From: Prosopocoilus inquinatus
Taxonomy: Eukaryota; Arthropoda; Insecta; Coleoptera; Lucanidae
Assembly (NCBI GenBank): GCA_036172665.1
Contig: CM069870.1
Coordinates: forward strand, 61,380,212-61,444,211
Direction of reading: 5' to 3'
DNA: 64,000 nucleotides
Positions 1-11,180 of the stretch are shown here, piece after piece. The position numbers and the translations under genes were made by a program. Below the pieces are notes generated by a model. That model ran no database searches. It had not been told where the DNA came from and saw nothing but the letters and a program-made list of their open reading frames with translations. How positions within the stretch are numbered: the first letter of the stretch is position 1; every line of letters begins with the position of its first letter.

Positions 1-406
1 CGTGTTATTTAAGGTTAAACGTCAAGAGAAATGGTTTCTCGCGATTATCTCGCTCCCTACTGGTCTGACAACAATACAATTTATTATAAGAATTGTAGAT
101 TGGACAATTCTCCACAAAAAAGTTCTTATACATTTTTATGTATGATGAGCCGTTTCCATGATTTAAGGTCAAGAATACACGAACAGTAAAATGCATTCAT
201 TTCCATACCATTTTCAAGGGAAAATGCGAGGCGCCTTTTGTTATATATCTTTTTTTTTGGGTAGGAGCAATTCGTATTTCAACTTATTATCCATCTTCGT
301 CGCTATCTTCCTCTGGTACTTCTTCCTCCTCTTCTTTTTCTTTTTCCTAATTTTCTTCTTTTTCGGTATCATCAACTTTCTCGGATGTACTTGATAGTAA
401 ATAATC
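1..406. other. Non-coding, nothing recognised
   Basis: AT-rich sequence with a T/C-rich stretch around 300-380. Open frames here are low-complexity. If gene A continues leftward, this lies in its third intron. Confidence 0.5.
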
Positions 407-690
407 TTAAGAACTTATTTCATCATCATCGTCACCCATTTGAGTATTACTATTATTATTAGAACTGTTAGAAGAATCAGCCTCAGGAGTAGTAGCATTG
501 AGGCATGATTTTCCACGACAATGACCACATACTATAGAGCATGACAATACCATTTTTCTGCATCTACAATTAGCGCCACAATATTTTAAACAGCTGTAAA
601 ACATTGTGTTCAGCAGTACATCCGATGCAGGTGGTGGATGTGGATTTAATTCGTAGTTTAACCAAATTTGCCTGGTGAATTAAATCTTGT
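407..690 (-). pseudogene. Cys-rich (CXC-like) C-terminal protein remnant
   Basis: The minus strand has a short open frame beginning at about 604 (in-frame sequence continues upstream to a stop near 685). It contains a dense cysteine motif, C-x3-C-x3-C-x-C-R-K then C-x3-C-x2-C-x4-C-L-N, preceded by a proline-rich PHPPPAS segment and followed by an Asn/Ser-rich, Asp-rich acidic tail. This order (Pro-rich lead-in, Tesmin/TSO1-like cysteine motif, polar tail) resembles the C-termini of multi-copy insect proteins of uncertain function, probably linked to mobile elements. No intact upstream body is readable. I infer a decayed C-terminal fragment and do not assign a function. Confidence 0.35.
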
Positions 691-1560
691 AGATTCTGCG
701 AAGCTCAATATCTGTAGTTATCAATGGAAACTTCTTAGACTGGAGCTCCATACATTGTCAGGAGAAAACGTATTCCGTGATCCACAATGACATTGGAGCG
801 GCAATTTTTTATTTTGAATACTTCTTTTGGACAGAAATCATTTCAATTACCCAGTTTTTCAATATTACTTAAATTTTTAGATACATAAAAAATTGCAATG
901 AGGTAGTAGTGTACTGAATGTTTGGTAGCAGCGCTGATCCTGGTACGATAGTAATATCTGAAACGGTCCTGTTGAAGAACTATAAAAAAATACTGACCAT
1001 GAGTGGAGAATTCCTAGTTACTTTAGCTTTACGAAATGTTGAGTTCTTGCAGCAATGAAATCTTTCGACCTAATTATCTCGAAAATAGTTAATCTGTCGA
1101 AGATGGAACTTAATTCATTTTTGGTACAATCAATGTCGTATAACCGAACAAACCGGGCGAATTTACTTTCGACACTTTCAGCAGACTGAAGCGTGTTCTG
1201 TCACATTTATTGCCGCAAGCAATAATATGTGACAACCCGTATAAGATTTTGAAGAAATAATTTGTTTTTTTTTTCGTTAGTTATCTTTGCCTTTCAGATT
1301 CTACTCAAGCGTTATAGAAAGATAAAAAAATGTTGATTAAATTATCCGACGCAAGTAATTTTTTCAATGCAACACTAAAAATTTTTTCTTTGCAAATAAG
1401 AGTGTCTCTCTTTTCTATTAACAAAAATTATAATAATGGCAGAATCAAGTATATTTTTCTTCAGGTCTTCGTTTTGTGTTCTAATTGTCATTAACTTTTT
1501 AGATATTTACGAAAGTAAATGAAAGACGACGAAAGACAATTAAAAAGTACAAAACTTACG
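691..1560. other. Non-coding, nothing recognised
   Basis: No open frame of note on either strand. It may hold the decayed body of the Cys-rich remnant, but I could not align it. Confidence 0.4.
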
Positions 1561-1740
1561 GTGGGTTTCACAAAAAATTGTTAATTAGTGATTAATTTAA
1601 TTCTCTGATTAAGAAACGTCATTGGACGAAGTTAACAATACATTTGAAACAACTAATTATACTGTTTCACCCAACCAATCACAGGCCTTAATCAAGCTGT
1701 TAAATTAATCAGTGATTACATAATTTTTATGAAACTGGGG
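1561..1740. mobile_element. Hairpin MITE with GTTTCA termini
   Basis: The left arm (1563-1600) and right arm (1701-1738) are near-perfect inverted repeats of about 38 bp beginning GTTTCA(T)AAAAATT and running into TGATTAATTTAA. It has no coding capacity. The terminus resembles those at 18426-18664 and 31318-31595. Confidence 0.6.
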
Positions 1741-1960
1741 GCTGGTGTTATTTATACACAATAAGAAGTAAGATGACACCAGAAAAAGAACACACTAAGA
1801 AAGATTAAAATAGAAATAGAACAGCTGGATGCTTCTTTTAAACTCCTTAAAATCCGAACACAGGCTACACATTCTACTTGCATATCCAAAAAAGTTTGAA
1901 TTTACACAGCATCCTCCATGCAACTATTTTTCAAATTGATACAATTTGTCACATAGGAAA

Positions 1961-2519
1961 CTAAAGCCCGCAATAGACGATCATAAATTGCATGAAATTT
2001 ACATGTAATTTATGACAAAACCTATTTTTCAACGTGTATAGCGAGCAAAAAGAATTACATGAATTTCTACATGTAAAATGGACAACAAAGAGCAAGTTCT
2101 ATTTCTCAAGGTTTTTGACGTGAAATTTTAGTAAATTCTAGTGACTTTGATTGTTGCTGTTGGCTGTTGACTCAGATGAATGAATAACGACTTCAGTTAG
2201 TTTATGTGGGTATATGTTTATAAATAATTTTTGCTTCAAGACAGTTTAATCATTGATAACCAAGTGCTCTCCGTTTGGAGGATACCCTTGATAACATGAT
2301 CCAATATTACCAGCTATTCAAAGAAAATAACTTAAAGTTAGAAGAATTAATAAGTTACCATTTTCACCAACATTAACATTCTAAATTACTATTTAGCGGA
2401 ATATCTTTTTATTAATATAATTGAAACGTGTATTTCGAATTACAATTCATGAATTTATACACACATGTTTACATGAAATTTTATGTGAAATTATTGGATC
2501 ATGTATTGCCGGCTTTACA
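1961..2519. mobile_element. Non-autonomous inverted-repeat element
   Basis: It begins with TAAAGCCCGCAATA and ends with the reverse complement, TATTGCCGGCTTTA. The inverted similarity continues inward for tens of bases through ATG/CAT-rich sequence. About 560 bp, non-coding. Inferred to be a diverged MITE. Confidence 0.45.
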
Positions 2520-3089
2520 GACGACAAAAAATTTAAAATTTGTCCCCAATCGTTACTAATTAGTTTTTGTTTTAATAAAATTAAAAAAAATAAACACACA
2601 GGAAAGACACAACAAAATAATCGAACACGTAAAAGAAGACAACACGACAAAGCGAAGATGATAACTATGCAACCACCATGACAATGACATTCAACGAAAA
2701 ATTTGTCTGTGTAGATTACACCTTTCTAGCAAATAAGAGAGCCGCATTGTAGGTACATTATATTTGATTCACGCTTTGGTTATTCTAACACAGGAGGAGG
2801 ATTTTCGTTTACAATTTGATAATTTATTTTTTTAATTTCGAGATAAAAATGGGAGAAAATGTTATAATGAAGTTAAAAAAATTGTATACAAATAAAATGT
2901 TTTAATGAAATTAAAACAATTTCTAATTGATTTATATGATATATATGATCGTAACATTTTATTTAGGAAAAAGTATCAAACGTCTGTACCCCTGCGTAGA
3001 AGGATTTTGAACTAAAGAGTATAGTACTTTTGGGTCAAGTTAATTGGTAACAAAACAATTGGCGAATAAACTAAAAGAGTAGGCAAAAC
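2520..3089. other. Non-coding, nothing recognised
   Basis: AT-rich, with no credible frame or repeat. Confidence 0.4.
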
Positions 3090-3103
3090 AGGGCACCGTA
3101 ACA
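3090..3103. repeat. Target-site duplication, left copy
   Basis: AGGGCACCGTAACA is repeated exactly at 4512-4525 and flanks the R1-like insertion. Confidence 0.85.
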
Positions 3104-4511
3104 TTCATTCATTCATACCAGTCCTGACGGTTCCTAGGCGGTCGGGTGTCGGTGTTGGCTCAGTTTGCCCTTGAGCAACATAATCTGCGTTTTGCTGGTG
3201 GACACAGCCATCCGATTGGCCGCTGCCCACCTAGCAATTCTCTCAATGGCCAAATTGGCTTTCCTTTCTAACTCCAATCTAGAATTTCCCTTAACAAGGA
3301 TGACCAGGTCATCCGCGAACGCAATGTTTACTGTGCCTTCCACCTCTTCCTCGACAAGCTCGTTGAACACTAGGTTCCAGAGGACCGGCCCGAGGACCGA
3401 CCCCTGAGGACAATCCTTGGTGACCTCACGGTCGACCGTTTGGAAATTTGTCATTTACCGCTGCGCACCTATCGCGAAAGTACGATCTGAAAAGACCATA
3501 TAATTCGCGTGACACCTCTAAATGTCTCAATCCTCTGAAAATGCTGGGCCACCAAAAATTGTCGAAAGCACCAGCAATATCGATGAAAAGACCGAGTACG
3601 TACTTCTCATACGACTGATCGACCTCGTGTCGCAATCTGACGATTGCGTCCACAGTCGATTTTCCCTCTATGAAGCCGTACTGGTTCCGCAAGCGGAACC
3701 CGACTTCCTCGTACCTGTCCAACAGTCTCTTTAGCATCAGCCGTTCGAGCAATTTCCCCATCACGGGTAGAAGAGTTATGGGGCGGTAGCTTCCGACTTC
3801 ATTCGCTGGTCGATTTCCGGCTTTTACCAGGACTCTGACTTCGTTTCCAGGTCTTCGGGAAGACCCCATTTCTGAGGCATTTGTTCATAAGATTGGTTAC
3901 GAGTTCTGGCGCACGCGCCCACAATCTTCTCACCATCTCGGGCTCTATCAGATCATGTTCTGGTGCCTTTTTGGTCTTAATAGACCGTACGGCACAATCG
4001 ACTTCACCTCTCGTTAATTCGGCTTCTCGGTCAGTACCCACATACTCTTCGTTTGCCCGAACAAGCATTCGCTCCTCATCAGTGTACATCGGATCTTCGA
4101 CAGGTATCAGTTTGTCTAGGATACGCTTCATGGTCTCGAGCCAAGTAACCGTTTCCTGTTGCTGGTCGCATAAAACAGAGTTCACAATGTTGCTAACCTT
4201 CACCTTGAAGTTTGTGATCTTATAGACCGTGCCCCAAGGATCCCGGTTGCCTTCCTCCTGGACAAATCTGTGCCAGTGTATCTGTGTAGTTTGTACTTGT
4301 GAATTCGTGACTTGTAGCGGTTTACAACCGCTTTTAGTTCTGCCTTCGTATCCTTAATTAGCTGGTCGCCGCCGGCTCTGCGGGCTCGCTGGAAGCACCT
4401 CCGTTTAGCTCTGACCTCGGCCCTAAGGTCTGTCAATTCCGGCTTCCACTAGGGAACGCCACCCACAAACGTCCTGCAAGACAGCCACCGCCTCAACGGC
4501 CATGTTGGCCG
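3104..4511 (-). mobile_element. 5'-truncated R1-clade-like non-LTR retrotransposon (RT pseudogene)
   Basis: Reading the minus strand from 4436 to 3134 gives a reverse transcriptase broken into four frames (4436-4200, 4203-3799, 3869-3426, 3454-3134). Visible landmarks in order are a basic N-terminal stretch, SYRPITLLPVMGKLLER, GLFIDIAGAFDNFWW, CPQGSVLGPVLWN, the catalytic FADDLVIL and an HIDM-free C-terminus ending in KTQIMLLKGKL. The layout resembles R1/Jockey-type RTs. The copy has no endonuclease ORF, ends on its 3' side in a GAAT microsatellite (3104-3118) and is bounded by 14-bp direct repeats. This is what target-primed reverse transcription with 5' truncation leaves. At least three frameshifts make it dead. 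The clade assignment is by motif resemblance. Confidence 0.85.
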
Positions 4512-4525
4512 AGGGCACCGTAACA
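4512..4525. repeat. Target-site duplication, right copy
   Basis: Exact 14-bp direct repeat of 3090-3103 at the truncated 5' side of the R1-like copy. Confidence 0.85.
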
Positions 4526-5040
4526 GTCGCAAAATCACTGAAAAGGTCTTTCTTTTATTCCTCGAAAAACAGAATTGAAAACTCACCAACCCACTACAAA
4601 ACATAATTAGCCAAAATAGCTCTTCAGTTTTGGACCTAGGACATTGGATACTTAGGAAAAAAATAGAACAGTTTGAAACAATTAAAACTGTATAAAAATT
4701 GTTCGTCTCACTGTCATTTAGGTACTCCATTCCCCATCCAGAAGCTTTAATCACCAAAACGCAATGCAAAACGGTTAAAAACACAAACTCGGCATCATGA
4801 AAATTTTGTTTGGCCAAAAAACGTTTAGAACGGCAAGTTTGGGGCAAATCAGTCGAATTTTCAGTTGCACTTTCAATAAACGTTATAATAATTTAATATA
4901 ATTTTCATGACGAAGTCAGAAAAATGAAAAATTGAATCACTAGATGAAACATTTTTAATTATATGGATTCGAAGTTCTAGGGAAATTGAATCGAGTGGTT
5001 TTATAAATATTGTAATTCATAAACAACATTTGTCTGCTCT
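4526..5040. other. Non-coding, nothing recognised
   Basis: No recognisable gene. A 132-codon frame at 4449-4847 (minus) crosses the end of the retroelement and has no family features. Confidence 0.4.
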
Positions 5041-5048
5041 GATCTACT

Positions 5049-5226
5049 TAGAGATGGGCCAGAGAATGAACCCGGTGCATTGAAAGCACCCACATTTTGA
5101 AGCATTTTCTATGTCTTATGTAAATGTGGGCAACCGGGCAATGCACCCGATGCACTGGGTGCATTGCGGGTGCATTCCGTGATTCCACCGGTGCAAACGA
5201 TTGCACCGGGTGGAATTCCATCTCTA
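5049..5226. mobile_element. hAT-type MITE (178 bp)
   Basis: The termini are TAGAGATGG and its complement CCATCTCTA. The 8 bp outside are GATCTACT (5041-5048) and GATCCACT (5227-5234), matching at 7 of 8, as expected for a hAT target duplication. The interior is GC-richer than its surroundings and full of TGCACC/GGTGCA inverted motifs. Non-coding. Confidence 0.75.
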
Positions 5227-5550
5227 GATCCACTTAATTTTTGTCAATATAGTTTCTTGTTTATCAGTAAATGGATGAGAACTTTTATGGTCTTTATCTG
5301 TCTTCGAGACTTTCGTGTAGATGTAGCTTGTAACAAACCAAAAAAGCCAGAAAGTTCTTTCGCTAATGGATTAACAATTAGGTACAAAGATATTTCCCAC
5401 TATTAACAACATGACTGTCATTGAGGTTAAGTTTATGGAAGACGCTGTGACGTATAGAGTGCATTATTGAAAACTGTTCCGGCCGCGGGTCTTTAGCCAT
5501 GGACTCCTCCAATTACTTAACCTCTATTATTTATATTCAGATTTAAGATA

Positions 5551-5687
5551 TTTAGACCCGGTCTTTTTATCTCTGAGTAACTTTAACCGTTGATTAATTC
5601 CTACAGAAACAATTGTCTCTATAATTGTAACTATGGGAATAAATCAACGATTAAAGTTACTTAGAGATGAAAAGACCTGGCCTTAAT
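5551..5687. mobile_element. Hairpin MITE, AGRCCNGGT family
   Basis: Two arms of about 60 bp (5551-5612 and 5625-5687) are inverted repeats, running from TTAGACCCGGTC through AGTAACTTTAA to an ACAATTGT centre. The same centre and arm order occur at 28196-28328. Confidence 0.7.
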
Positions 5688-6164
5688 AGAATACTAAGAT
5701 TGAAGATACTAAGTAGAAGTAATGAAGGTGAACTTTGCACGAGCTTTTATCTATTTCAGAGACAATATTTTCAGAATTCGAGAAAATCTAAAGTCCAAAA
5801 AATCATATAGTGGCTGACACCTACCGAAAGTTTTGCGAAGTTTCCTTCTAATAAGGAAAACGTTGCAATCTTTTTGGCACGATGTTTAGTTAACCTATAA
5901 AAAATTGTATTGTTTGTTTGTTTTGTTTGCGACGCTTCTACACTTTTAACATAATGCACACACAATACTAAAACTAACAAAAATATTAATGGATCGAAAA
6001 GAACACGTCATACATTGAATAGCATCAATGACAATTCTCTGGTTTCCTTATTGTTTTCCTCTATGTTTTCCTCATTAAAGCGCCATCTGTTGGTTGTTGA
6101 TTTTCCCGAATAAATAAATTTGCATAAGTTACGTATAACCTAAATATTTGTTGTTAATACATAC
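5688..6164. other. Non-coding, putative intron 3 of gene A
   Basis: The sequence following the splice donor at 6164 on the minus strand. No exon 4 homologue was found here or anywhere to the left edge. Confidence 0.45.
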
Positions 6165-6845
6165 TTTACACAGAACATCAGCCATAATCATACGTCCTTC
6201 TGCGTCAGTGTTGCCAATACGCACAAGAGCACCAGATCTAGCTTTAATAAGTTCATCCGATACATAAGCGTTTGATCCTATGCTGTTCCTAACCAAACTC
6301 AAGGCTCCTATCACCCGAATATTCTCAGGCTTCAAAAGATTCACCACTTGCATGAAACCAGCGACCGCGGCCGCACCGCATTTATCCCGGGACATCCCCG
6401 CCATGACTCCCCCGGCTTTCACATCAACACCACCAGTGTCGTACGTCACTCCTTTCCCGACGAAAATCAACGTTTCCGTTACCTGCGAGGGGTCATCTGG
6501 TTTGTACTCTAAGTACACGATTCGGCCCCGATGTCTCTCCACTAATTTCGTGGCTCGGTTCACCGCCTCGAAAAGTGGATATTCTTTGGCGAAATCCTCC
6601 TCGTCTTTCACCACATCGATCGTAAGAGACGAGTCGGCGAAAACTCCTGTTACGTAATCTAGGACCTTACTGGGGGTCATTCTTTCCGGGTCTGCGTCGC
6701 CAATGTCTTTGGAGATGCGAAGGCCCGAGTCTAAAATCAGCGCATTTTGAATGATGGAAGAGATCCTATCTTTATTCGGGGAGTATATTCCTAATTTCTC
6801 TAGGACAGGGAGCTTCGAGGGGGCAAGTTCACGAACCTGGATTGG
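6165..6845 (-). CDS. M17 aminopeptidase gene A, exon 3 (catalytic domain)
   Basis: This 681-bp exon encodes 227 residues of the M17 catalytic domain. It is flanked by a CAG acceptor (6848-6846) and a GTATGT donor (6164-6159) at the same codons as exon 3 of genes B-D. It starts PIQVREL and ends ADVLCK. The metal and catalytic residues known for the family are all present: Lys and Asp of VGKGVTYDTGG, the following Lys (VDVK), Asp of MSRDKCG, and Asp, Glu and Arg of NTDAEGR. It keeps a Cys after MSRDK that B, C and D have replaced. The only upstream exons in phase on this strand are at 33136-33601, 26.3 kb away. Exons 4-6 are missing from the window, so the gene either runs off the left edge or is broken. 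M17 enzymes release N-terminal residues from peptides, usually in the cytosol as two-metal hexamers. Confidence 0.85.
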
Positions 6846-9782
6846 CTGTAAGGAAAAGAAAAATTGCATGTCAGAAAAACAATAATTAAATATCAAATTA
6901 AATTAATTAAATAATGCAGCGTTGACGACGAAAATAAACTATTCTTAGAATCTTATCTTGCGTAAATAATTGTTGAATTTAAAATGTAAGTCTTGCATCA
7001 TGCTGCTTCGTAAAAGAAAATATGTATTCACGCAACACCGTCTTTTATAACAGGCCTAAGTCATCGTGTAGGCATATCAGACCTTAGGGTATTATCAAGG
7101 TTTTGGGGGACTGCGACGCAAACGTTTCGTTGAGCCGTGAAAATCTATGCGCTCCGCTTATTAACAAGGACGGAAAGATAACTTAGAATGCGGTGGTGGT
7201 GGACGTATTTTAGATAAATCAGTTTTCAAGTGAGGCTATTCTCCCACTTAATGAATCGGGCCTGTACGAAGTGGGCGTTGATTCACGAGATTAAGTCAAA
7301 ATGTCATTTATTTAAGTACATAATTTCTATCAAATGCAAAAACAAAAGTGCCAAGTGGTTATTTAAATGAATGCAAAATTGTAATGTAATATGTGGAAGA
7401 ACAATCACAATTATTGTTGGTGGGTATTGCAAAACAAGTGCAATGCCACTTGTTGTTGATAAACTCGTAGTAATTTGTCCTACTTCGCATTTATTGGCAG
7501 CTGGCTTCTTGTGCATTCGTTCAGTATGCAAAACGAAACCATGCAGAGTTAACATAACTGTTAAGAAGGAATAAAAAATAATGACCTACTGCATAATTCC
7601 ATAATTACGGCAAATAGCCTCGTGTCTGAGCAATAGTTGCGATAATAATTGCGTAACATAGTTAAGCTCGCACGAAACAAAGAAGTTAAAAAAACGGACG
7701 TAATAGTTTTATTATTTAATAGTTTTCTTGTGTCATTTACTTTTTTTGTAATCCTTTTATTAAATGTATTATTTTGCTATTTCCATTTTTTATTAGAAGT
7801 TTTATTACAAAACACCCTCTTTAAAAATGTCATTTCTATTAAAAGGAATTTAAAAATATTAAAAATAATCTAATAATAATTTAACGACAGAAAAAATTAT
7901 TTCGAATAAATTATGAAGGCGGTTTTAAAGTTGGTAACACTTACGTCAGAATGTCATATCTTGGTCGTATCAGCCGCAAAAGAAAAACTAGGTTAGGATG
8001 TCTTGCCACTTCAAACACTACCAGCTGATGTGATAAAATTGATTTAATTTGATGTCTTTTTAAAAAATTGATAGATTCTTTAAAAAAATGAAACATTAAA
8101 TTCCCTATAATCCTTATATTTCATATCTTTTGTTTTTGAGTAGATCCAAATGGTGTTTTCAAAATTCTAAACTGAGTAGCATTTTTAAGGAATCGGTAAC
8201 AAAGGGATACCGATTACTCGGTACAAAGGACAATTGTCCTTTATACTGATTACTCATATAAAAGACAATTGTTGAATTTCAGAAGGGACAATGATCGAGA
8301 AATTAGATATAAAAATACAAGGTAATTTTTATTGACCCTTTACTTCATCACATATAGTTCGTTAATCTCCAAAAGACCCCTAAAGATTCATCGACCCCAA
8401 CTGACCTTTACAGAGTTATCGACTCCTTTTCATAGTGTTCATTGGTCTCGTTGCGAATTTCTGTTCTATCCCCAAGGTCACGTAATACATATACTTTGGC
8501 ATCAAATTATTTTAGCCAAGGGTAGTTAGGGATTTTAAAATTATTGTCGGAGTCCTGGCTTTACTTGTAGTTAACAGACATCGTGACCGCTAAAATAATT
8601 TTTGATGTCTCTATATTTTGTGAATTTTTAAGTACTTCTTCTAGGATGAATTTTGTATTTTCAAATGTCCCAACTTTTTCTCAATGTATTTTAGTTATTA
8701 TCCATCGATATATTTCTTTTAACTTTAAACCCCTTAGACAATATAATATTCCATTTAATTATATATTATTACTTATTTTACAACAAACGTATGCCTTTGA
8801 ACTTGGGAAGTTATTGTTCATATCATCTCATGACCTTAAATTTGTTATTCGTTGATGCTGAGACGTATATCTTTGAGGTAAAGTTTTAGGTAGGTTCAAC
8901 AGTGACATTTCCAAATGAGACGTGATCATTTTAGAAAAAAAAGTAAACGTGAGAGTAAGCTAAACGGCTTCGGAAATGAAATTTGTGTGAAAAATAACAG
9001 AAATAATAAACTGGGAAAGAATAATAACTAAATAAAACAATAAGACAAATGGCAGGTGAAAAATACAATATAATAACCAGGAAACGGAATTACATATTTC
9101 GTTCCGTTTAATACAAACAAGGCGGCAAACGTATAACGCCGCAGCGACGCCGACGTCTGTATGCGCACACTCTTGTTGCCGTCTCTTCGAAATAAACCGA
9201 TTTCTATAATAATCACTAATATTAGTAAATATGGTAACTCTCAAATAGATCGGAAGTATAGTGATTACGTATACACTTCGAAGTTGACGCTTCGCGAAGA
9301 AATTAAAAAGAAAAACTAAACAAAAGGCGTTTCCCTGCTACACCCTTGAAATAAAACGTAAACTCTCCAAAGATGAAACTATTGTACAAACAAATAACGA
9401 AGAAGTTGCAAACCTGAAGTACTCCCACTTCTCATGTCAATTGGAAATCGACGGCAAAAACAAAAGAAGATCGCTTTTGATAGATAAAATAACCGAACAA
9501 AACAAGGGATAATCGATTTGGAAATGTAAGCAGAACTAAAGTCCACATTTCCAATTTAGCGCTACATGAGGAATTAATAAAAAAACAAAAAAAAAACAAA
9601 AGAAAAACGAAGCGAGAGGAGATCTGTTACTTTTTGAAGTCATCCCACTTCTGATCTCATTGTCAGACGATTACTAAAATCACGAAATATAAAATGAGAT
9701 GCAAGCTAAAAATGATTGATTCGATGCTAAATTTAAGGAGAAAAAAAGAAAACTGTGTTTATTTTCTTTTCTAAATTCACTG
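6846..9782. other. Gene A giant intron, left part: nothing recognised
   Basis: About 2.9 kb of AT-rich non-coding DNA. Small palindromes are visible, such as AAAGGACAATTGTCCTTT near 8227, but no gene or complete element. Confidence 0.4.
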
Positions 9783-10270
9783 ATGACCATGATTGAACAA
9801 CGCAATAGGCAATCGACAGTCAAAGAAAAAACGAACTTTTGCTAAAAGTATGAATAACACATGAGGTAATACTAATGAAGAATGAATAGTATTAAAGAGC
9901 AAGAGATTCGAACACGGGGAAGCACGCAAATGGAGATTAAGGACGACTTGGAAAGGAAGAATGGAGGAGTTCGGCAAGGAAAGAGGTTAAACTTTAGAGG
10001 AAATGAGAAGGGAGGAGCGGAAGAAATGACCATGATTGAAAAACGAAATAGGCAGGTGAAAGCAAAAAACGAATTTTTGCTAAAAGCATGAATAACATAT
10101 GAGGTAATACTATTGAAGAATGAACAGTATTAAAGAGAAAGAGATTAGAACACGGGGAAGAACGCAAAGGGAGATCAAGGGAACAGTTGGAACGGAAGAA
10201 CAGAGGACTTCGGCAAGGAAAGAGGTTAAACCTTAGAGGAAATGAGAAGAAGGGTGGAGTAAAAAAAATG
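9783..10270 (+). repeat. Two tandem ~244-bp units, purine-rich
   Basis: Unit 1 begins ATGACCATGATTGAA at 9783 and unit 2 begins with the same word at 10027. The two then stay aligned through GAATGAAYAGTATTAAAGAG and the GGCAAGGAAAGAGG segment. A third, diverged piece lies at 10499-10630. The period is not a multiple of three, so this is not a protein repeat. Confidence 0.75.
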
Positions 10271-10498
10271 GACTAAAGCATGAGAGAACTGATCTACATG
10301 CGCCCCCTGCTGCAGGTGCAAAAGATTTTAGAAGGAGAACCAACGTCCTTGAACTTCTTCCACAAACTGATACTTTAACGAAGTTAGCTATAACACTGAT
10401 GTTCGTAGATTCTAAAGCTCCCTTTTTCTTTAGGGTTGTAATGAAGAAGGGCAGTCATTTTTTGCAAACGATTACCTGTAGTAACATTACATGCAGTA

Positions 10499-10671
10499 AG
10501 AATGAACAGTATCAAAAGAGTAATAGATTCGAAGAAGGAAGAGAAACGATGCAAAGGCGAAGACCAAGGAAGAGTTGGAAAAGAAGTCTAGAGAAGGTCT
10601 GCAAAAAAACTTTAGATGAAGTGAGAAGAATCAGATGGCATCGAAGATGTGGACTGCTACTACCTGAATGA
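10499..10671 (+). pseudogene. Diverged repeat copy with RT C-terminus-like coding trace
   Basis: This matches the 244-bp units at reduced identity. In one frame it reads RRRPRKSWKRSLEK followed by basic residues. The RGRPRK-W pattern is common at the extreme C-terminus of insect non-LTR retrotransposon polymerases. No upstream RT motifs accompany it. Inferred retroelement tail. Confidence 0.3.
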
Positions 10672-11043
10672 AATTACTTCAGCTCCTGAATAATTAACGA
10701 GTACGGTGGCAAGTTGGCGCTGAGAAAGACAATTCGGCTGTCACAAGCCAATATTTAGTTGAAGACGGACGGGATCAAAAAGGTCCAGGGCGCAAGGAGA
10801 ACAACCCCTAACTGATGCCACGCATTGCAGAACTCGTTCTCCAAGGGTCGCAGCGTGCGCTAAAATTTCGAAAACTTTCAGGAGGATGTAGCACTCGCGC
10901 ATGCAAAACAATTGGTTCATCGCCACAAAAACGACAGTACGTTTTTAAATCGTAAATTATTACCCACAATTTAAATTCATATCGACACTTTAGTCTAACT
11001 TAAAGAGGCCAAGTGTACGTATGTACGAGGCGTTATATGCAAC
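10672..11043. other. Non-coding, nothing recognised
   Basis: No supported feature on either strand. Confidence 0.4.
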
Positions 11044-11180
11044 TAATGGCCGCTTTCATAATCAGACTTTAAATTTAAAGTTACTTTGACCTAAAAAAAT
11101 ACATTTGCTTCCCTATTCTTAAAGTGACTTTAAATTAAAGCTTCCTTAAGGGAAGGCTGATTATGAAAAAACGGCCATTA
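11044..11180. mobile_element. Hairpin MITE with TAATGGCCG termini
   Basis: The left end AATGGCCGCTTTCATAATCAG and the right end, reverse complemented as TAATGGCCGTTTTTTCATAA, form inverted repeats that run on through AAATTTAAAGT. Non-coding. A partial relative lies at 34057-34100. Confidence 0.65.
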
